From Prinsepia uniflora (taxonomy: Eukaryota; Streptophyta; Magnoliopsida; Rosales; Rosaceae): a stretch of DNA of 64,000 nucleotides. The translations under genes were made by a program, and so were the position numbers. Positions 20,773 to 32,979 of the stretch are shown here, piece after piece. The notes under the pieces are model-generated. The model was not told the DNA's origin. It saw nothing but the letters and a program-made list of their open reading frames with translations, and made no database searches. The stretch lies in assembly GCA_032719365.1 (NCBI GenBank), contig CM064876.1, positions 61,375,864-61,439,863 on the forward strand. The letters run 5' to 3'. Positions within the stretch are counted from its first letter, which is position 1. Every line of letters begins with the position of its first letter.

Positions 20773-23574
20773 TGTAACACCCCGGAAATTCGAGGATTTT
20801 AATATTGTAAATTAATGTTTGAATTGAAGCTTTTACCCTTGCGTTGGGTATGGCCAATTGTTGACTTTTTGATTTATAAATTAAATGGACTTTAACCTAT
20901 GACCGTGACGTAGTTCGGGACGTCACGAGTTCATAGACAGGTGGCACGTCCATTTCGGACGATCAGGGAAAAAGTTATGACTATCGGAAGTTCAGGGGCA
21001 TTACCGTAATTTGGACGGTTAGGGTGAAAATGTTGACTTTTCTCTTGGAAACTAATTTTCACTTGACTCAAGGACCGTTGGGTAGGTCTCGACGTCCTGA
21101 GTCCGTAGACAGGCGGCACGCGGAAATCGGACTTCGTACGAGGAAGTTATGGTCACGGAAGTTTTTCGCATTTAACCGAACCAACCGAGAACCGGATTAA
21201 AATAATATTTTATTAATGGAATCTGATTACTTTAATCAAATCAATCTGGACCCTTGGATGAGTGACAAGTGTCACTCATCCCCACACTCCCTAAAACAAG
21301 GATCTATGTTGGCCATTGGATTAAATAACTGATTTCCTCTCCTCAAATCCTCACCATTGATCCTATGCTGAGATTGAATCTCAGCCCTTCATTCCATCCA
21401 GCCAATCTGTTTATTAATTCTCAGATTTTTCACACTCACATTTCATTCTCTCAAAACCGTGAGCACGGCTACCCTTCGAACAAACACTCCAGCACATCAC
21501 CTCTCAACCTCACCCTCACGACAACACCAGGCAGCCAACTGCCACCCTCAGGCGCCGACCACCACCCCACAGCCACCTGCACGGCCGGAAATCCTCCCAG
21601 ACCCGAGAAGGAAACCCGAACAGCCCAAGTCACCAAACCATCCAAACCTTCACTCTGAGGCTCGAACCAACGTATGGTTGGGTTCACTGTGACGGCAGGA
21701 CGACCCTGAGCTGGACTGGACGACGTACGGCGGTGACACGGCGGCGGTAGGTTGAAAAACCCGAGAGACCCGATTTTCTTCCCTTCTTCGAAACGACCGT
21801 TTTTGACGTTGATTTTGTTTGTTTGCTTCTAAGACACACTTAAGGGACCCAGACGACCATTTTTAACCAAGGTTCGCGGCTGGAAACTTGACGACTCGCC
21901 GGAGAAGACGAACCAGAGCCAGCAGCCGGGTTCCTGTCGATTTCCAGGTAGATTTTTGAACCTAGAAACTAGTTTTGAGTCCATAGAACCATAGAACACT
22001 TTGTGACGAGTTCATAGGAACAAATCCCATCAGAAATGGTGGTCGGGTTTATGAGAACTGATCGGGTCGAACCGTGGGTCTGCGGTGACCCGGTTCTCAG
22101 ACCCGGTTACTGTAGCTGATGACGTCATCATACTGACGTCAGCAGTGACGTCATGATGACGTCATCATGTCAGAATTCAGTCAGACCAGGGACCAATGGA
22201 CTGCTGACACGTGTCCTCTGACACTGTCAGTGATGACGTCATGCTGACGTCAGTAGTGACGTCATGCTGACGTCAGCAGTACTGTAGCACCGTTGACCAG
22301 AGGGTTGACCAGGCGCGTGGGGGCGCGTGTGAACAGTAATTTTGGTGGGACCACCACCATTCTTTAGGTTTCGACGATCCGGATCCAATGGCGGTGGTTT
22401 CGGGTCGATCGGAGATCATTAAGTTGGTCAAAATGAGAGTTTTTGCCTTGGAAAGCGCGTTCGGGCGGCTTTTCCGGACCGGTTTCGGTCTAGGGTTTCA
22501 TGGTTGAATGTTAGGGGTTTGTATTTACCCTTACGTATACTTTGGATGTGACAGGAATTTTGTAATTGTACCAGATCGAGGGTAAACGCTCGGTTTTCAG
22601 CAGGACTGTACTGTGAGTGGGCCATTTTCTTAAACCCTTGCGTGCATAAATGTTTTCTGGTTTATTATACTTATTCACATGCTAAAAACAATGATGGTTT
22701 TGATGATATGGAAAAATATGGTTATGGCACGTTTCACGGTATTTGGGCTTGAGACCCGTTTGATGAAACTTAATGATTGATTCAGATTTTATCTAGGTAT
22801 ATATATGCCTTGCATGTGGATATCAATAAAATGTATTTGGTACTGCACTGTATAGATCCTTCCATATTATATTGTCTCCTCCGGATGAGGTACCCCGGAG
22901 AGGTCACGGACGTCTAGTACGTCCAGCGTCTATGACGCTAAGCATCGGGGATGCTGTACCCGAACGGGGTTCGGGGATTGAACTCGGAAATTGAGACCCG
23001 AGTGGCACGCGTAGCCTTGTGATTGTGACCTTATTGACGTCAGGGACGTCAGACATCAGGGATGTCGGGATTGGAGTGTATAGTGCAACAACTAAAATTA
23101 TACTTATGGTTTTATTACATGCCTTCTGGTTCATATTATATGGTTTATGATTTTAAATAATGATGCATGCATGTTTGGAAAACAGGGGGGTAAATTATAT
23201 GTTTTACTTATCAAATGATTTTATAAACTTGAGTTTCGGTCCACTCACCCTTAATGTTTTTGGTAACCCCTCCAGGTCGTGATACTGAGGTAGAGGAGGA
23301 ACCTGAGGCTGAGGCATAGATCTACTTTCTGCGTACCTGAACCCCTGTTGGGTGGTGTACCCGCAGGTTTTTAATAGAGTCGTGCTCGCAACTTGTATTT
23401 CGGATTTTCATCCCTTGTCTGACATTCGTTTAATTCGGATTTGATGTATAACGTTTATTTGGTTATTTATGCATTTGATGATTTGAGGTTAAATTTGGTA
23501 TGAATTATTGGGTGTCAGACGGGAGCAGGGCATGTCCCCTTGTGGTCCCTGAGGGATCGGGGCGGGTCCTGCCA
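20773..23574 (+). repeat. 3' LTR of RLG-2, 2802 bp
   Basis: Begins TGTAACACCCC and ends CCTGCCA, where the 5' copy ends CCTGTCA. It repeats all internal modules of the 5' LTR at +7413. It is followed by the right TTGAC target copy and then hAT sequence. Confidence 0.95.
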
Positions 23575-23579
23575 TTGAC

Positions 23580-24098
23580 GACTACTACTGCCTCCTTGAG
23601 CACCACGCATGGTACCAACTCCATAATTGTCGACACTTCGCCGTGCCTCATCTCTCGATGCATTTATAGCAAATCGATATGCTGCTCTCTCAGATCTATG
23701 CACATCTGGTGGATAAGCGAATCCATCATCATCCTCTTCATCATCGCTATCATTAATATGAATGCTATGTTGAGTGTCCAGTAGATCTCCTCTCAAGCCA
23801 GCTCGTATAGTCTCCCCAATCATATTCTTAGTCGGTTTAGCAGTATCTTTACTTTTGATCTATGCTCTAACCTAATCCCTAATAGCTTTAGGTACATCTT
23901 TGCATTTTTTAACATTTTTTTCGGATCAAAACCTGCTAGATAAAACTTTAATCGCGTTATGCCTCCACTCTGGAACTGATGTTGACAAAACGAACATATG
24001 ACACTGTTTTTATTTCCAGGAATTGCAATGACATATTTCCATGCTTGGTCAACTCGTCCAGGTCTTGGGCGGCTTTCACTTGCACTTCCATTAGCCAT
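23580..24098 (-). pseudogene. hAT transposase relic, N-terminal part (BED zinc finger)
   Basis: The 5' part of the same hAT gene, read from ATG 24098. A BED-type finger is recognisable: W-K-Y early, then C-S-F-C, then GGITRLKFYLAG where HLAG is expected, so one metal-binding His appears lost. After an A-rich stretch near 23915 the frame shifts, and two in-frame TAG codons follow in the shifted frame. The next segment resumes at MIGETIRAGLRGDL. An acidic DSDDEEDDD stretch and the segment up to the RLG-2 target site follow. Removing RLG-2 joins this part in frame to 13354. Confidence 0.85.
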
Positions 24099-24116
24099 TT
24101 TATGAAATCTAAGTTA

Positions 24117-25170
24117 CATGAAAAATAATGAGAATTTGATAATGACAAATAATAATAAAATTATTTCAATTAAAACATCTATTCTAAGTTAATAAACTGG
24201 TAATGATAAAAAATTAAGGAGTAAATAGACATATATTCATAATTTTAATATATATTCTAAAATAAAACATATATTATAAATTAAAACAAATATTACCAAA
24301 TATATGAATTACCCCATATTTCATATTAAAACATACATTACTAAAACATATTTTAGTAATAAATGATTACCAAATATATTACCAAATATTACCAAATATG
24401 TGAAAAATAATGAGAATTTGATAATGACAAATAATAATAATAAAAATACAAATATAAATAATAATAAAATTATTTCAATTAGAACATATATTCTAAGTTA
24501 GAATTTGATGATGATAAAAAATTAAGGAGCAAATACACATATATTCATAATTTTAATATATATTCTAAAATAAAACATATATTATAAATTAAAACAAATA
24601 TTACCAAATATATGAATTACCCCATATTTCATATTAAAACATACATTACTAAAACATATTTTAGTAATAAATGATTACCAAATATATTACCAAATATGTG
24701 AAAAATAATGAGAATTTGATAATGACAAATAATAATAATAAAAATACAAATACAAATAATAATAAAATTATTTCAATTAGAACATATATTCTAAATTAGA
24801 CTTTGATGATGATAAAAAAATTAAGGAGCAAATACACATACATTCATAATTTTAATATATATTCTAAAATAAAACATATATTATAAATTAAAATAAATAT
24901 TACCAAATATACGAATTACCCTATATTTCATATTTAAACATACATTCATAATTAAGGAATATATGAATTACCTAATAATACATTTTGAATTTTGAAAAAA
25001 AACGTTTAAGGCATCATTTTTTTAATACATATTCATAATTACGGAACAAAAACACGTAAATTCATAATTTTAACACATATTCTAAATTAAAACAAATATT
25101 TCAAAATATATGAATTAAGCCATATTTTATATTAAAACATACATTACTAAAACATATTTTACTTTACCTA
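24117..25170. repeat. AT-rich tandem repeat, unit about 280-300 bp
   Basis: The AAATAATGAGAATTTG landmark recurs at about 24123, 24405 and 24703, followed each time by the same TATATATTC, CATATTATAAATT and TTAGTAATAAATGATTACC blocks. A degraded fourth copy runs from about 25037 to 25170. It lies upstream of the hAT start codon. No coding potential is seen. Confidence 0.8.
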
Positions 25171-25331
25171 ATAATAAATGTTGAATTTTGAAAAAAAAAA
25201 AAATTAAGGCTTAATCTATTTTTTCTATTTGGGGTTAAAAAACAAAATTAATAATAAATGATATATTTTATTATGACAAATAAATAGTTAAATAAAATAT
25301 GTAAATAATTAAAAAAAGGGGGGGTTATCAA

Positions 25332-25373
25332 ATAAATGAAACGAAACGCACGTTTCGTTCCATTTCATTATTT
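25332..25373. repeat. Near-perfect palindrome (cruciform candidate)
   Basis: Arms of about 19 bp centred on CGCACG: ATGAAACGAAACG on the left pairs with CGTTTCGTTCCATTTCAT on the right, with a small bulge, and AAATAA pairs with TTATTT outside. It borders the AT-rich repeat and a more GC-rich stretch. It could be a transposon end or a promoter-side hairpin; I cannot tell which. Confidence 0.6.
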
Positions 25374-25375
25374 AC

Positions 25376-25677
25376 TCAAACAACAGAAGTCCTCACACAG
25401 TCTTCCTCAGTTCAATCGATAATCAATTTCTTCGCAAATTGGGGAAAAGGAGAGGGGCGACTGGACCGAGGCGGGCGGCGACGACTGGTGACGGTGAAGG
25501 CGAGACGACGACTAGTGACGGTAAGGGCGAGACGGAGGAGACGAGAGGGGTGGAGGCGTGGAGCTGTGGCCGTCAGTCGTCCTTCGACGAGTCGTGCGAA
25601 GTGGAGAACCGGGGCTGCTGGTTGCAGAGGTGGTTCGATTGGCTTCGGGTCGACATCGGCAGATCAGGGGTGGGTTG
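25376..25677. other. Unclassified GC-rich stretch left of solo LTR S1
   Basis: After a leader-like CT-rich segment (25385-25440) the sequence becomes rich in GACG and GGCGA repeats. A frame from 25439 runs into S1 (25678), so its tail is not host sequence. The pre-insertion sequence would continue at 28434, where AGAGGTGAGTCC (28480-28491) looks like a splice donor. This could be a gene 5' end or an older repeat. No domain was recognised. Confidence 0.3.
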
Positions 25678-27299
25678 TGTAACAACCCGTCCCGAGAGCC
25701 GTGATTAGTGGAGTGATTATCGGAAGGTTGAGGGCATAACCATAATTTGGTTAAAAGAAGGGGAAACGTTGACTTTTTGGACGATCGGGTTTTGGTACGT
25801 TGACCGAGGATGGTTATGTAGATCTCGTTGTCCTGAGTTCGATGACAGGCGGCACGTGTTCATCGGACTTACGATGTGGGAGTTACGGGTCTAGGAAGTT
25901 AGTGGCAAAATTGTAAAAGTGAGTAAAAAGGAGGGGCAGTTTGGTCTTTTGTGTTCTGGAATTTGTGCAGAGAGAGAACAGATGGACGGCTGGGATTGGA
26001 CCATGTGGGAGTGCATGGATTGGATGGTGACACGTGTTGGGGGACTAGAGGGTTCTGGTTGGATCTTGTGTGAGCACGGTTCCAATTACTTAGGTGAGCC
26101 CGTGTGTGATCGTGTGTGTGTTTCAACCAGAGTGAAACAGAGGGTGATTGTGAGGAAGAATTGAGGGTTGATCGAGGGTGCTGGTAGTTGTAAGTGTGTG
26201 AGAGTGAGCAGGGAGTGAGAGAGGCTGACGGTGTGGTGGCTGTGTGTGAGGGCGTCGAGAGCTGCGGGAAAATCAGGGGGGAAACAGGAAGGAAATCAGG
26301 GAGTTGTGAGAAATCATGGCGGTGGCGGCCGTGTACGGTGCAGGGGACCTCGAGAGGAGGATGAGGCGGCTCTGTGGACTCCAGGGAACGCGGCGGCGAG
26401 CACGGCGGTGGATGATTTCAGGTAATCCCTCAGCTCTGCATCTATGCTCTGTTTTCCCGTTGATGTTCAAATCAGAAATTGTGATGGCTGAGGTTGAGTC
26501 GAGAGTTTTGGGGATTTGGGTTAAGCTTAGAAACGTCTCAGGAACCGTCTACGGAGGTTGCCGTGACGGGGGAGTGCACGATGGAGGCGAAACGACAGAG
26601 GTGTTCTGTGTACTCTGTTTGGCCGTGAGTTTCAAACGGCGAGTCGTGAAGATTGGCGTAGAGTCGACGTTCCAGGTCAGTTGGGTGAGGTTTAGGATGG
26701 TCCTAGGAAGAGTTTTAGGTTGCCACCGTGACGGGAGGTGACCTGGGTGGCCGGGAAGGCAAACAGGGGAGTTCGGGCCGTCTGGTTCGAGCTTGAGTCG
26801 ATGAGCTACGGGTTGAATCGCGGTGATTCAAGGACGGGGATGGATAGAGTAGGGCTGGACGAAGCTAGAGGTGAAGAAAGGAGGTGGAATGGTGGCCGGA
26901 CAGCAGAGAACAGGTCTCGCCGGTCCGAGTTGCAGCACTGGTGTGAACCGGGTCGACGTGAGGTTGACGGTGGTACTGTAGCTGGCGCGTGAGGGCCACG
27001 CGCAGCCACTTTGGGCGGCGCGTGGGGGCGCGTGCGGCGGTTCTGGGGAAAACGGTCAAGTCGAGTCCGTTGGAAGTGGCTTCGAGTTAATCGGACGCCG
27101 TTTGAGTTTAGTTCCGCGAGGGTGAAAGTTTAGGGTTCCGGTTCGTTACGCTTAGGACCCTGGGATTTTTGAGGGAATTTAGGTGGATACTCGTGGACGT
27201 GTTAGTGACGTAATTTGGTGGTTGTTGACAGGATCGGGATTTCCCGAGGAAGCCGAGGAACGCGCAGGACGTTCGGGACGCGATTGAGGGCTTGGTACT

Positions 27300-28159
27300 G
27301 TGAGTGGACCCTTTCCTTAAACTCGAACATGCATAACTGTTTTCTATACTTGTTTTATATATGTGATTTCATGATTGTTGGATTTATGATGTGATTTTAC
27401 ATAATTGCACGTTTTTCGAGAAAATACGGTATTTGGCACGTTTTACGAGAAAAGTGTGATTTCTGAATATGATGTTAGGGATTTGGGATTTCAATGGATA
27501 AATGGTTTAAATGTTCATAAAGGGATTTTGAAATCGGATTTCGGTAACGGGATTTGGTTTTAAAGTCGGAAAAAGTGAATTTCCAGATTTGGGTTCGGAA
27601 TGACGGTTCTGGATGCCGGAAGAGCTTCGGACCAGTGATTTCGGATTCGGGTTTGGATATGGTTTTCAAATGGTTTTGATTGGATTTGCTGGATCTGGTT
27701 ATTGGGTTTAAAGACCCGGATATTGATTGACGGGGGACGGGCCCGGATTGAGTTTAAAGACTCGGGAGTTTAAAGACTCGGATATATTGATATTTCCCCC
27801 GTAGGCCTATTGAGTTTAAAGACTCGGGAGTTTAAAGACTCGGATATTATTGAGGCCTGTTGAGTTTAAAGACTCGGGAGTTTAAAGACTCGGATAGGTC
27901 CAGCAGGTTTGATCGGAAAATGATGATTTTGACGTTCAGGATTTATGATATGGTTTTATGATTCCTATGCTATGACTTCTATAACTGTTTTCTAGTGTTT
28001 CTGTTTCTTATGATGTTTTCTGAGTATTGGATCCTACTGTTTTGATAACTGGGTTATGCATGTGGTTCCAAAACGGAGGATTAAACTCGGTTTTTCTGAT
28101 AAATGGTTTTAGAACTTTTCTTGGTCCACTCACATCTTCTGTTTTAAATTGCCCTCCAG
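27300..28159 (+). other. Candidate leader intron 2 in S1
   Basis: Starts GTGAGTGGACC (27300-27310) and ends GCCCTCCAG. The start is a perfect 11/11 reverse complement of GGTCCACTCAC at 28123-28133. The exon-like block before it follows TTGTTGACAG. Length is 860 bp. Confidence 0.5.
27704..27891 (+). repeat. TTTAAAG palindrome array in S1
   Basis: One GGGTTTAAAGACCC and six GAGTTTAAAGACTC modules, the latter in three close pairs separated by GAGGCCT- or TAGGCCT-containing spacers. Confidence 0.85.
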
Positions 28160-28433
28160 ATTGTGGAGATAGCGCGGGGTCTTGACGTCGAGGCAGTGTT
28201 TGAGGCATAGAAGTGACGAGCGGGATTCCCGAGTGTTTAAGTTTTTCTTCCACGTGTGTGTAATTGTCATCGGTTTTTATTTCATTGTATTCGTACTATG
28301 CTCTGTAAACTTTTAACTTCGGGATTATTGAGTGCTTTCTCCTGCGTCTGACTGTTTTGTTGTCGGGGTGTCAGACGGGAGCAGGATTTACCTCGGGTTT
28401 CGGGGTGATACCGGGGTGGGTCCTGACAGGTTG

Positions 28434-29313
28434 GGTTCGAGTTTTTCTTCGTTTCTTCGCCCCCAATTTATGCTTGAAGAGGTGAGTCCGTCTGTGAATA
28501 ATTTTTGTTTTTTTTTCAATTATTCTTTTCGTCCGTGAATATAATTGATGGATACAGACATACAGTATGAATCTATGATTGATTGAATTCGTGATTTCCT
28601 TATTTTCTGTTCAATCGGTGATTGTATTTGTAAGATTTTTTTTTTTTCGGTACTTCATTGCCGAAATTCAACTGTGGGCTGGGTCCAATATCGGTGGTTT
28701 CGGTCAATATCGCCGGAAATCAACGATATCCGTCGATATTTTCCGAAATTGTCAATTGGTGGAAGAAAGAGCTTCACCCCCGCCTTACTTGCCGTCGACC
28801 AGAAAAATCGATATATCGAGCGATATATCTGTGATTCCGTCGATATTTACATCAGTGAGTAAGAGTAGTTTAAATAATGTGATTGTTAATTAAGATTTAT
28901 TTACGTAAAAGTGTCGGTTTTGTCTATAAAACTAATCTATGGTTTGTAAATCCTAATTAGCATGAGCATTCGCATTTCAATTCTTAGTGTTTTAAAATAT
29001 AACTTTGGCTACAACTCTATTCAAAACCCCCCATTTAATTCTTTTATTATTTAATTATTTAATTATTTAATTCTTTAAATTATTTATTCATTTATTATTT
29101 TATCCTTTGATTATTTATTATTCTTTTTATCTAACCATTATTTAATGTTCCCTGGTTAAGAACGATCCCTATTTACCAATATTACATCTACACAAAAAGG
29201 GGTTTAAATTGCATATTCTTAAATTACGTGTTTATTTAAACGCGTAGTTTAAGCCGTATCAATGCTCCAAAAAGGTAATAGTTAGAAAAAAAACTATAGT
29301 CAATATTACAAAA
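28434..29313. other. Unclassified DNA with CGATAT-rich palindromic stretch and AT-rich tract
   Basis: 28680-28860 holds many short inverted and direct repeats built on CGATAT, ATATCG and CCGGAAAT (for example ATCGATATATCGAGCGATAT at 28807-28826). 29035-29130 is an AT-rich tract of TTATTTAA-type units. I recognise no gene. Confidence 0.45.
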
Positions 29314-29768
29314 GATGAAATCAAGAGTCTGAAACGACAAGTTGAAATCCTCGAACTCTATCACTTTTCACCTGAAGATGAAGGTAAAGGAAATGAAACT
29401 GAAAGGGAGGTTCAACATCTTATCATAGATTTTGAAAAAGAGAAAACACCAGAACCTGAACAAGTTTAAGAACGTGTTGATCCTGAAAGTAGTATCTCGA
29501 CCCTGAAGTATGTAAGTAGTATCGATAAGGTAATCTCCCAAAAGTGGTATTCTGTCATTACATTTGTCATTAACAAAACTTTCCGGTTTTCAATCGAGAC
29601 ACTGACCGACTCAGGAGTAGATATGAACTGCATCAATGAATGAGTTGTGCCCACAAAGTATTTCTCCAAAACCTCTCAGGGATTGCGAAAGCTACTAACC
29701 AACCAATGAAAATTCAATATAAGGTGTCGGCTACCGCAATGGTGCAAAATGAGAACCATGATTTCAAA
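29314..29768 (+). pseudogene. Decayed retroelement/pararetrovirus-like protease-region fragment
   Basis: One + strand frame gives a coherent protein-like reading broken by TAA (29467-29469) and TGA (29641-29643). It has a charged, coiled-coil-like start, then an aspartic-protease-like D-S-G (29608-29616) followed by D-M-N-C-I and a P-T-K-Y-F block. That pattern resembles endogenous plant pararetrovirus (caulimovirid, petuvirus-like) polyproteins more than the gypsy proteases in this window. No reverse transcriptase follows. The fragment fades into AT-rich DNA after about 29770. Family placement is from memory of motifs only. Confidence 0.45.
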
Positions 29769-30671
29769 ATTTGGAGTGCTTTTAAACATTGTGTTCTAAG
29801 TTTTCTAACACATATACAAATTTTTGTTTTTTGAAGGGAGCATGGGGGGCAAATTACTTGGGAATTTGGGTCGAGTTATCTGGTAGAAAAGAAGAGAAAG
29901 GTGGATGTGATTTCAATTTTTTATTTTCCTTTCTTATGCAAGGGTTCAATTTTTACTATCTTTAATTATTCTTATTATTTAAGTTTTTTGTCATATTATT
30001 TTTTTAGTTTTTCAATCCAACCCATTACTCAAAACCTTCCTTCAAAATTTCTTATTTTCCTTACATTTTGGTCTACCTTACTATTGGAGGATTTTATTGC
30101 AGTATCTTCTATTAGTTTTGGTCAAAGTAGTTAGATTAATATTTTTGATACTTTATTGGTTTTATGCTTAACAAGATCATTCGAGATCAAGCCTTTCGCA
30201 TATCCGTCATTGGCTACATATTCTTCAAGGCTATATATGATGAGTTTGAGGATGGTGACTGCTTGTTTTAGTGGAGGTAGTCTGTTTTGTGTTATAGAAG
30301 CTATTAGACTTCTGGTGTTTTAGGTTTTGTGGGTTGGATTTGTAATTTTTCATAATTCCATTTATGTGGATTTGTTAGCTATTAATGTTGTTTTGTCTGC
30401 ATTAGTGTTGTCATATTCAAAGGCGTAAATAGGAGTTCAAGTTAGGAGGGACCTTTTATATAGATAAAAGCTTACAATTTTTTTCGATTCAAAGAAATTT
30501 TTTGCTTTGATTTTATTATGAATTAAGAAGTTAATGTAATGCTTATATAAATAAGATATGGCAGAAAGACACAAAACTATTATTATAATGTCAATATCAA
30601 TGCCAATGGTTGAAAGAATTTTATTGACATATATGTTACTCATTCTCTAACAACAATATAAATATAATAAT
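29769..30671. other. AT-rich intergenic DNA, nothing recognised
   Basis: Low-complexity T-rich sequence with short frames of no recognisable family. No terminal repeats were found. Confidence 0.5.
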
Positions 30672-31307
30672 TAACAGGACACACTCCTAATTACTTTGGT
30701 AACTGCGTTTGGTCCTGCTACCACCTAACAAGCAACTCTACATACCGAATTTACCCTAAATAGTCGTTAGACAAGGGATACTCGTATCATCTTCAATTCA
30801 TGTCTCCGATTCTCGAATAGCCTCGAATTTCGTGTAACGTCCCTAAAGGGCTACCAAAATCACGAAAAAAACGTGTGAGTGGACAAAATAACATTTTAAA
30901 AACATAATTCAAAATATAAATAGCTCACCTTCCATTTTATAAAAAATACACGTGACAACAAATAATCAAACTTCATTTTAAAATAATATTTCCTTGAAAA
31001 CTCCGTTAGAAAGTCGCATAAGCACAATTATTCGTAAATCAACCAATTATCAGGAAATCAAAGCAATATGAAAAGATATCAAAGCACCACAACAACAAAC
31101 ACAAATAACCAACCCATCTTCGATGCTTGAATATCAATCATAATCTATTGCACTACCAGTAGGTAAACTAGTCGAGAAGTAGAGCCCACCTCGACGTGAG
31201 TGAAAATTAACACAAGAAATAGAGTACAGGTCGACATTTGAGTCATCATCACAATACCAGTCTCAGGTAACAGTGCCCAGTCCGACATCTGAGACTAACC
31301 ACATAAC

Positions 31308-31877
31308 TAAGGGTGGCAATTTTTGACACGACCCGATACACGACTCGAAACCCGCACGAAATTTATGCGGGTCAACCCGCACGATTAAAATTTCGGGTCA
31401 TTTTCGGGTCAACCCGTTATGACCCGTTTATTAAACGGGTGGGTTTCGGGTCAACCTGTTAACCCGTTTAATAACCTGTTAACCCGTTTAATAAATGGGT
31501 AGATTTCGGGTTAACAGGTTAACCCGTATATTGGCTTATATATTGACCCATTTAATAAACGTGTCATTACTAACCCATATATCTACCCATTTACTACCTA
31601 AATATCTATTAAATTTTATAATTTAAATAGGTTAAACATGTTAAACGGGTTAAACGGGTCAAACGGGTCATAGGTTAATTGGGTTTTGAGTATGACCTGT
31701 TTATTAAATGGGTTAAACGGGTTAAACGGGTTACACGGGTCATTAACAGGTCGGGTTCGGGTTGGACATTCTTGACACGATTATTAAACGGGTCGGATTC
31801 GGGTTGGGCATAAATGGGTAAAACAGAATTCATGACACGACACGAACCCAACACGACACGATCCATTGCCACCCCTA
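31308..31877. mobile_element. Non-autonomous hAT-like element, 570 bp, 8-bp TSD
   Basis: Ends are inverted: TAAGGGTGGCAA on the left and TTGCCACCCCTA on the right (11 of 12 match). Perfect 8-bp duplications CACATAAC flank it (31300-31307 and 31878-31885), the hAT-type target length. The interior is non-coding and filled with AACCCGTT, AACGGGT and GACCCG motifs in both orientations, like the subterminal transposase-binding repeats of hAT elements. It is too short for a transposase and would need one in trans. Confidence 0.88.
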
Positions 31878-32979
31878 CACATAACCCCGCTCAGGTATAC
31901 AATATATGAGCGTTAACCAACAATCTGAGGAGGGTTGTCCACAAACACAACAGTGCATAACTATCGAGTAAGTATACGTTTATAACGCATCCATTCCTTA
32001 AAACCAAATCCACAATTCAAAATTCGGGCCTATGCTCAAAACACAATTAGACAAAATCTCGTAAAACGTGTGCTTATAATAACCTTGTAAAAATATAAAA
32101 AATCATTTAATAATCATAACTGAAAAAAAATTACATAAATCATATAATAAAGCATTTAAAATCATTAAATATGCATGCATAATAATTTAAAGAAAAAGCA
32201 AAGTCTACTCACACACCGTCTATGTAGTCGAATTCCGACATGCATGCTCTTCTGTAACTTTTGGGAATGTTACTTCTTGTCATAAACCACTTATAAGTGT
32301 TAATAATCATCCCAAATAACCTTATATTTAATTATCCTAATTTTTGGGATTTAAAACGAAAATTCAAAACTGGGACATAACGCTTCGAATACCTAAAACT
32401 ACCCTATGACGATGTCTGCTCATCTCGAAACCTACGCCATTGGATCCATAACATCGACAATGTGAAGTTTCATGCTAGACGAACGACGGAGGACCACCAC
32501 ACACGCCCTTATGTGCCACCATGGACCTATGTACGTGAGCCTCATGCGCCTGCGTAGGTGATCATCCCCTACCTCCAAATACGTCGGCCCGCGGATCTGC
32601 GCACAAGGTCAAACTCGGTCGACCCGATTCGATTCTAAAACCTTCATTTTTCAACCTTTTTCTTTCCTTACACGTTTAAGATCTTCTAAAATAACCCAAT
32701 AACAGTTCTATGGTTTCAAAACCAAGTAAATAAATCTATGAATTGAGAACCTATACCTTAAACTTTCAGCCTTGGTTCAAAGATCCTTTCTACGGCTTTT
32801 CCGCGTTCACCTTTCCTCGTTAAAACTCCATCATTTCTATCCCCATAACGAACCTAGGAACTCAACGAACATCCCGAATTCCCTAGTTAGATGCTATGAA
32901 GCCTGAAGATAGCTTGGTGATCCACGATCATTTTTGAATTCTCACGGGTTTCGGGTTTAGAGGGATCCTCCTCTCTTCC

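Larger units (their letters stand above)
13360..23574 (+). mobile_element. RLG-2: complete Ty3/gypsy chromodomain retrotransposon inserted in the hAT relic
   Basis: Both LTRs are 2802 bp and align at a constant offset of 7413 with no net indel. The target-site duplication TTGAC is perfect (13355-13359 and 23575-23579). I counted roughly 20 substitutions between the LTRs by eye (about 0.75%), so it is older than RLG-1 but still young. It interrupts the hAT coding sequence: removing it and one TTGAC restores one continuous reading frame across the junction. The LTR is closely related to solo LTR S2 (35316-38102). Two in-frame stops and an RNase H active-site change make this copy non-autonomous. 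Confidence 0.97.
25678..28428 (+). mobile_element. S1: solo LTR of a Tekay-type gypsy element, 2751 bp
   Basis: Begins TGTAACAACCCG and ends CCTGACA, flanked by perfect GGTTG target duplications (25673-25677 and 28429-28433), with no primer site or internal region. It is therefore the product of LTR-LTR recombination. Internal modules are a CAG-GTAATC donor-like site (26422), a CTGTAGC plus GCGCGTG block near 26975, exon-like block 27232-27299 (68 bp), candidate intron 27300-28159 and a seven-copy TTTAAAG palindrome array (27704-27891). Confidence 0.95.

Noticed and set aside
25439..25708. 89-codon frame in the GC-rich stretch
   Set aside because: It runs across the S1 boundary at 25678, so its end is transposon sequence. 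Composition is low-complexity and no domain is seen.
27704..27891. CRISPR-like look of the regularly spaced TTTAAAG modules
   Set aside because: The units are 14 bp with very similar spacers, lie inside a plant LTR and recur in related LTRs. No cas genes.
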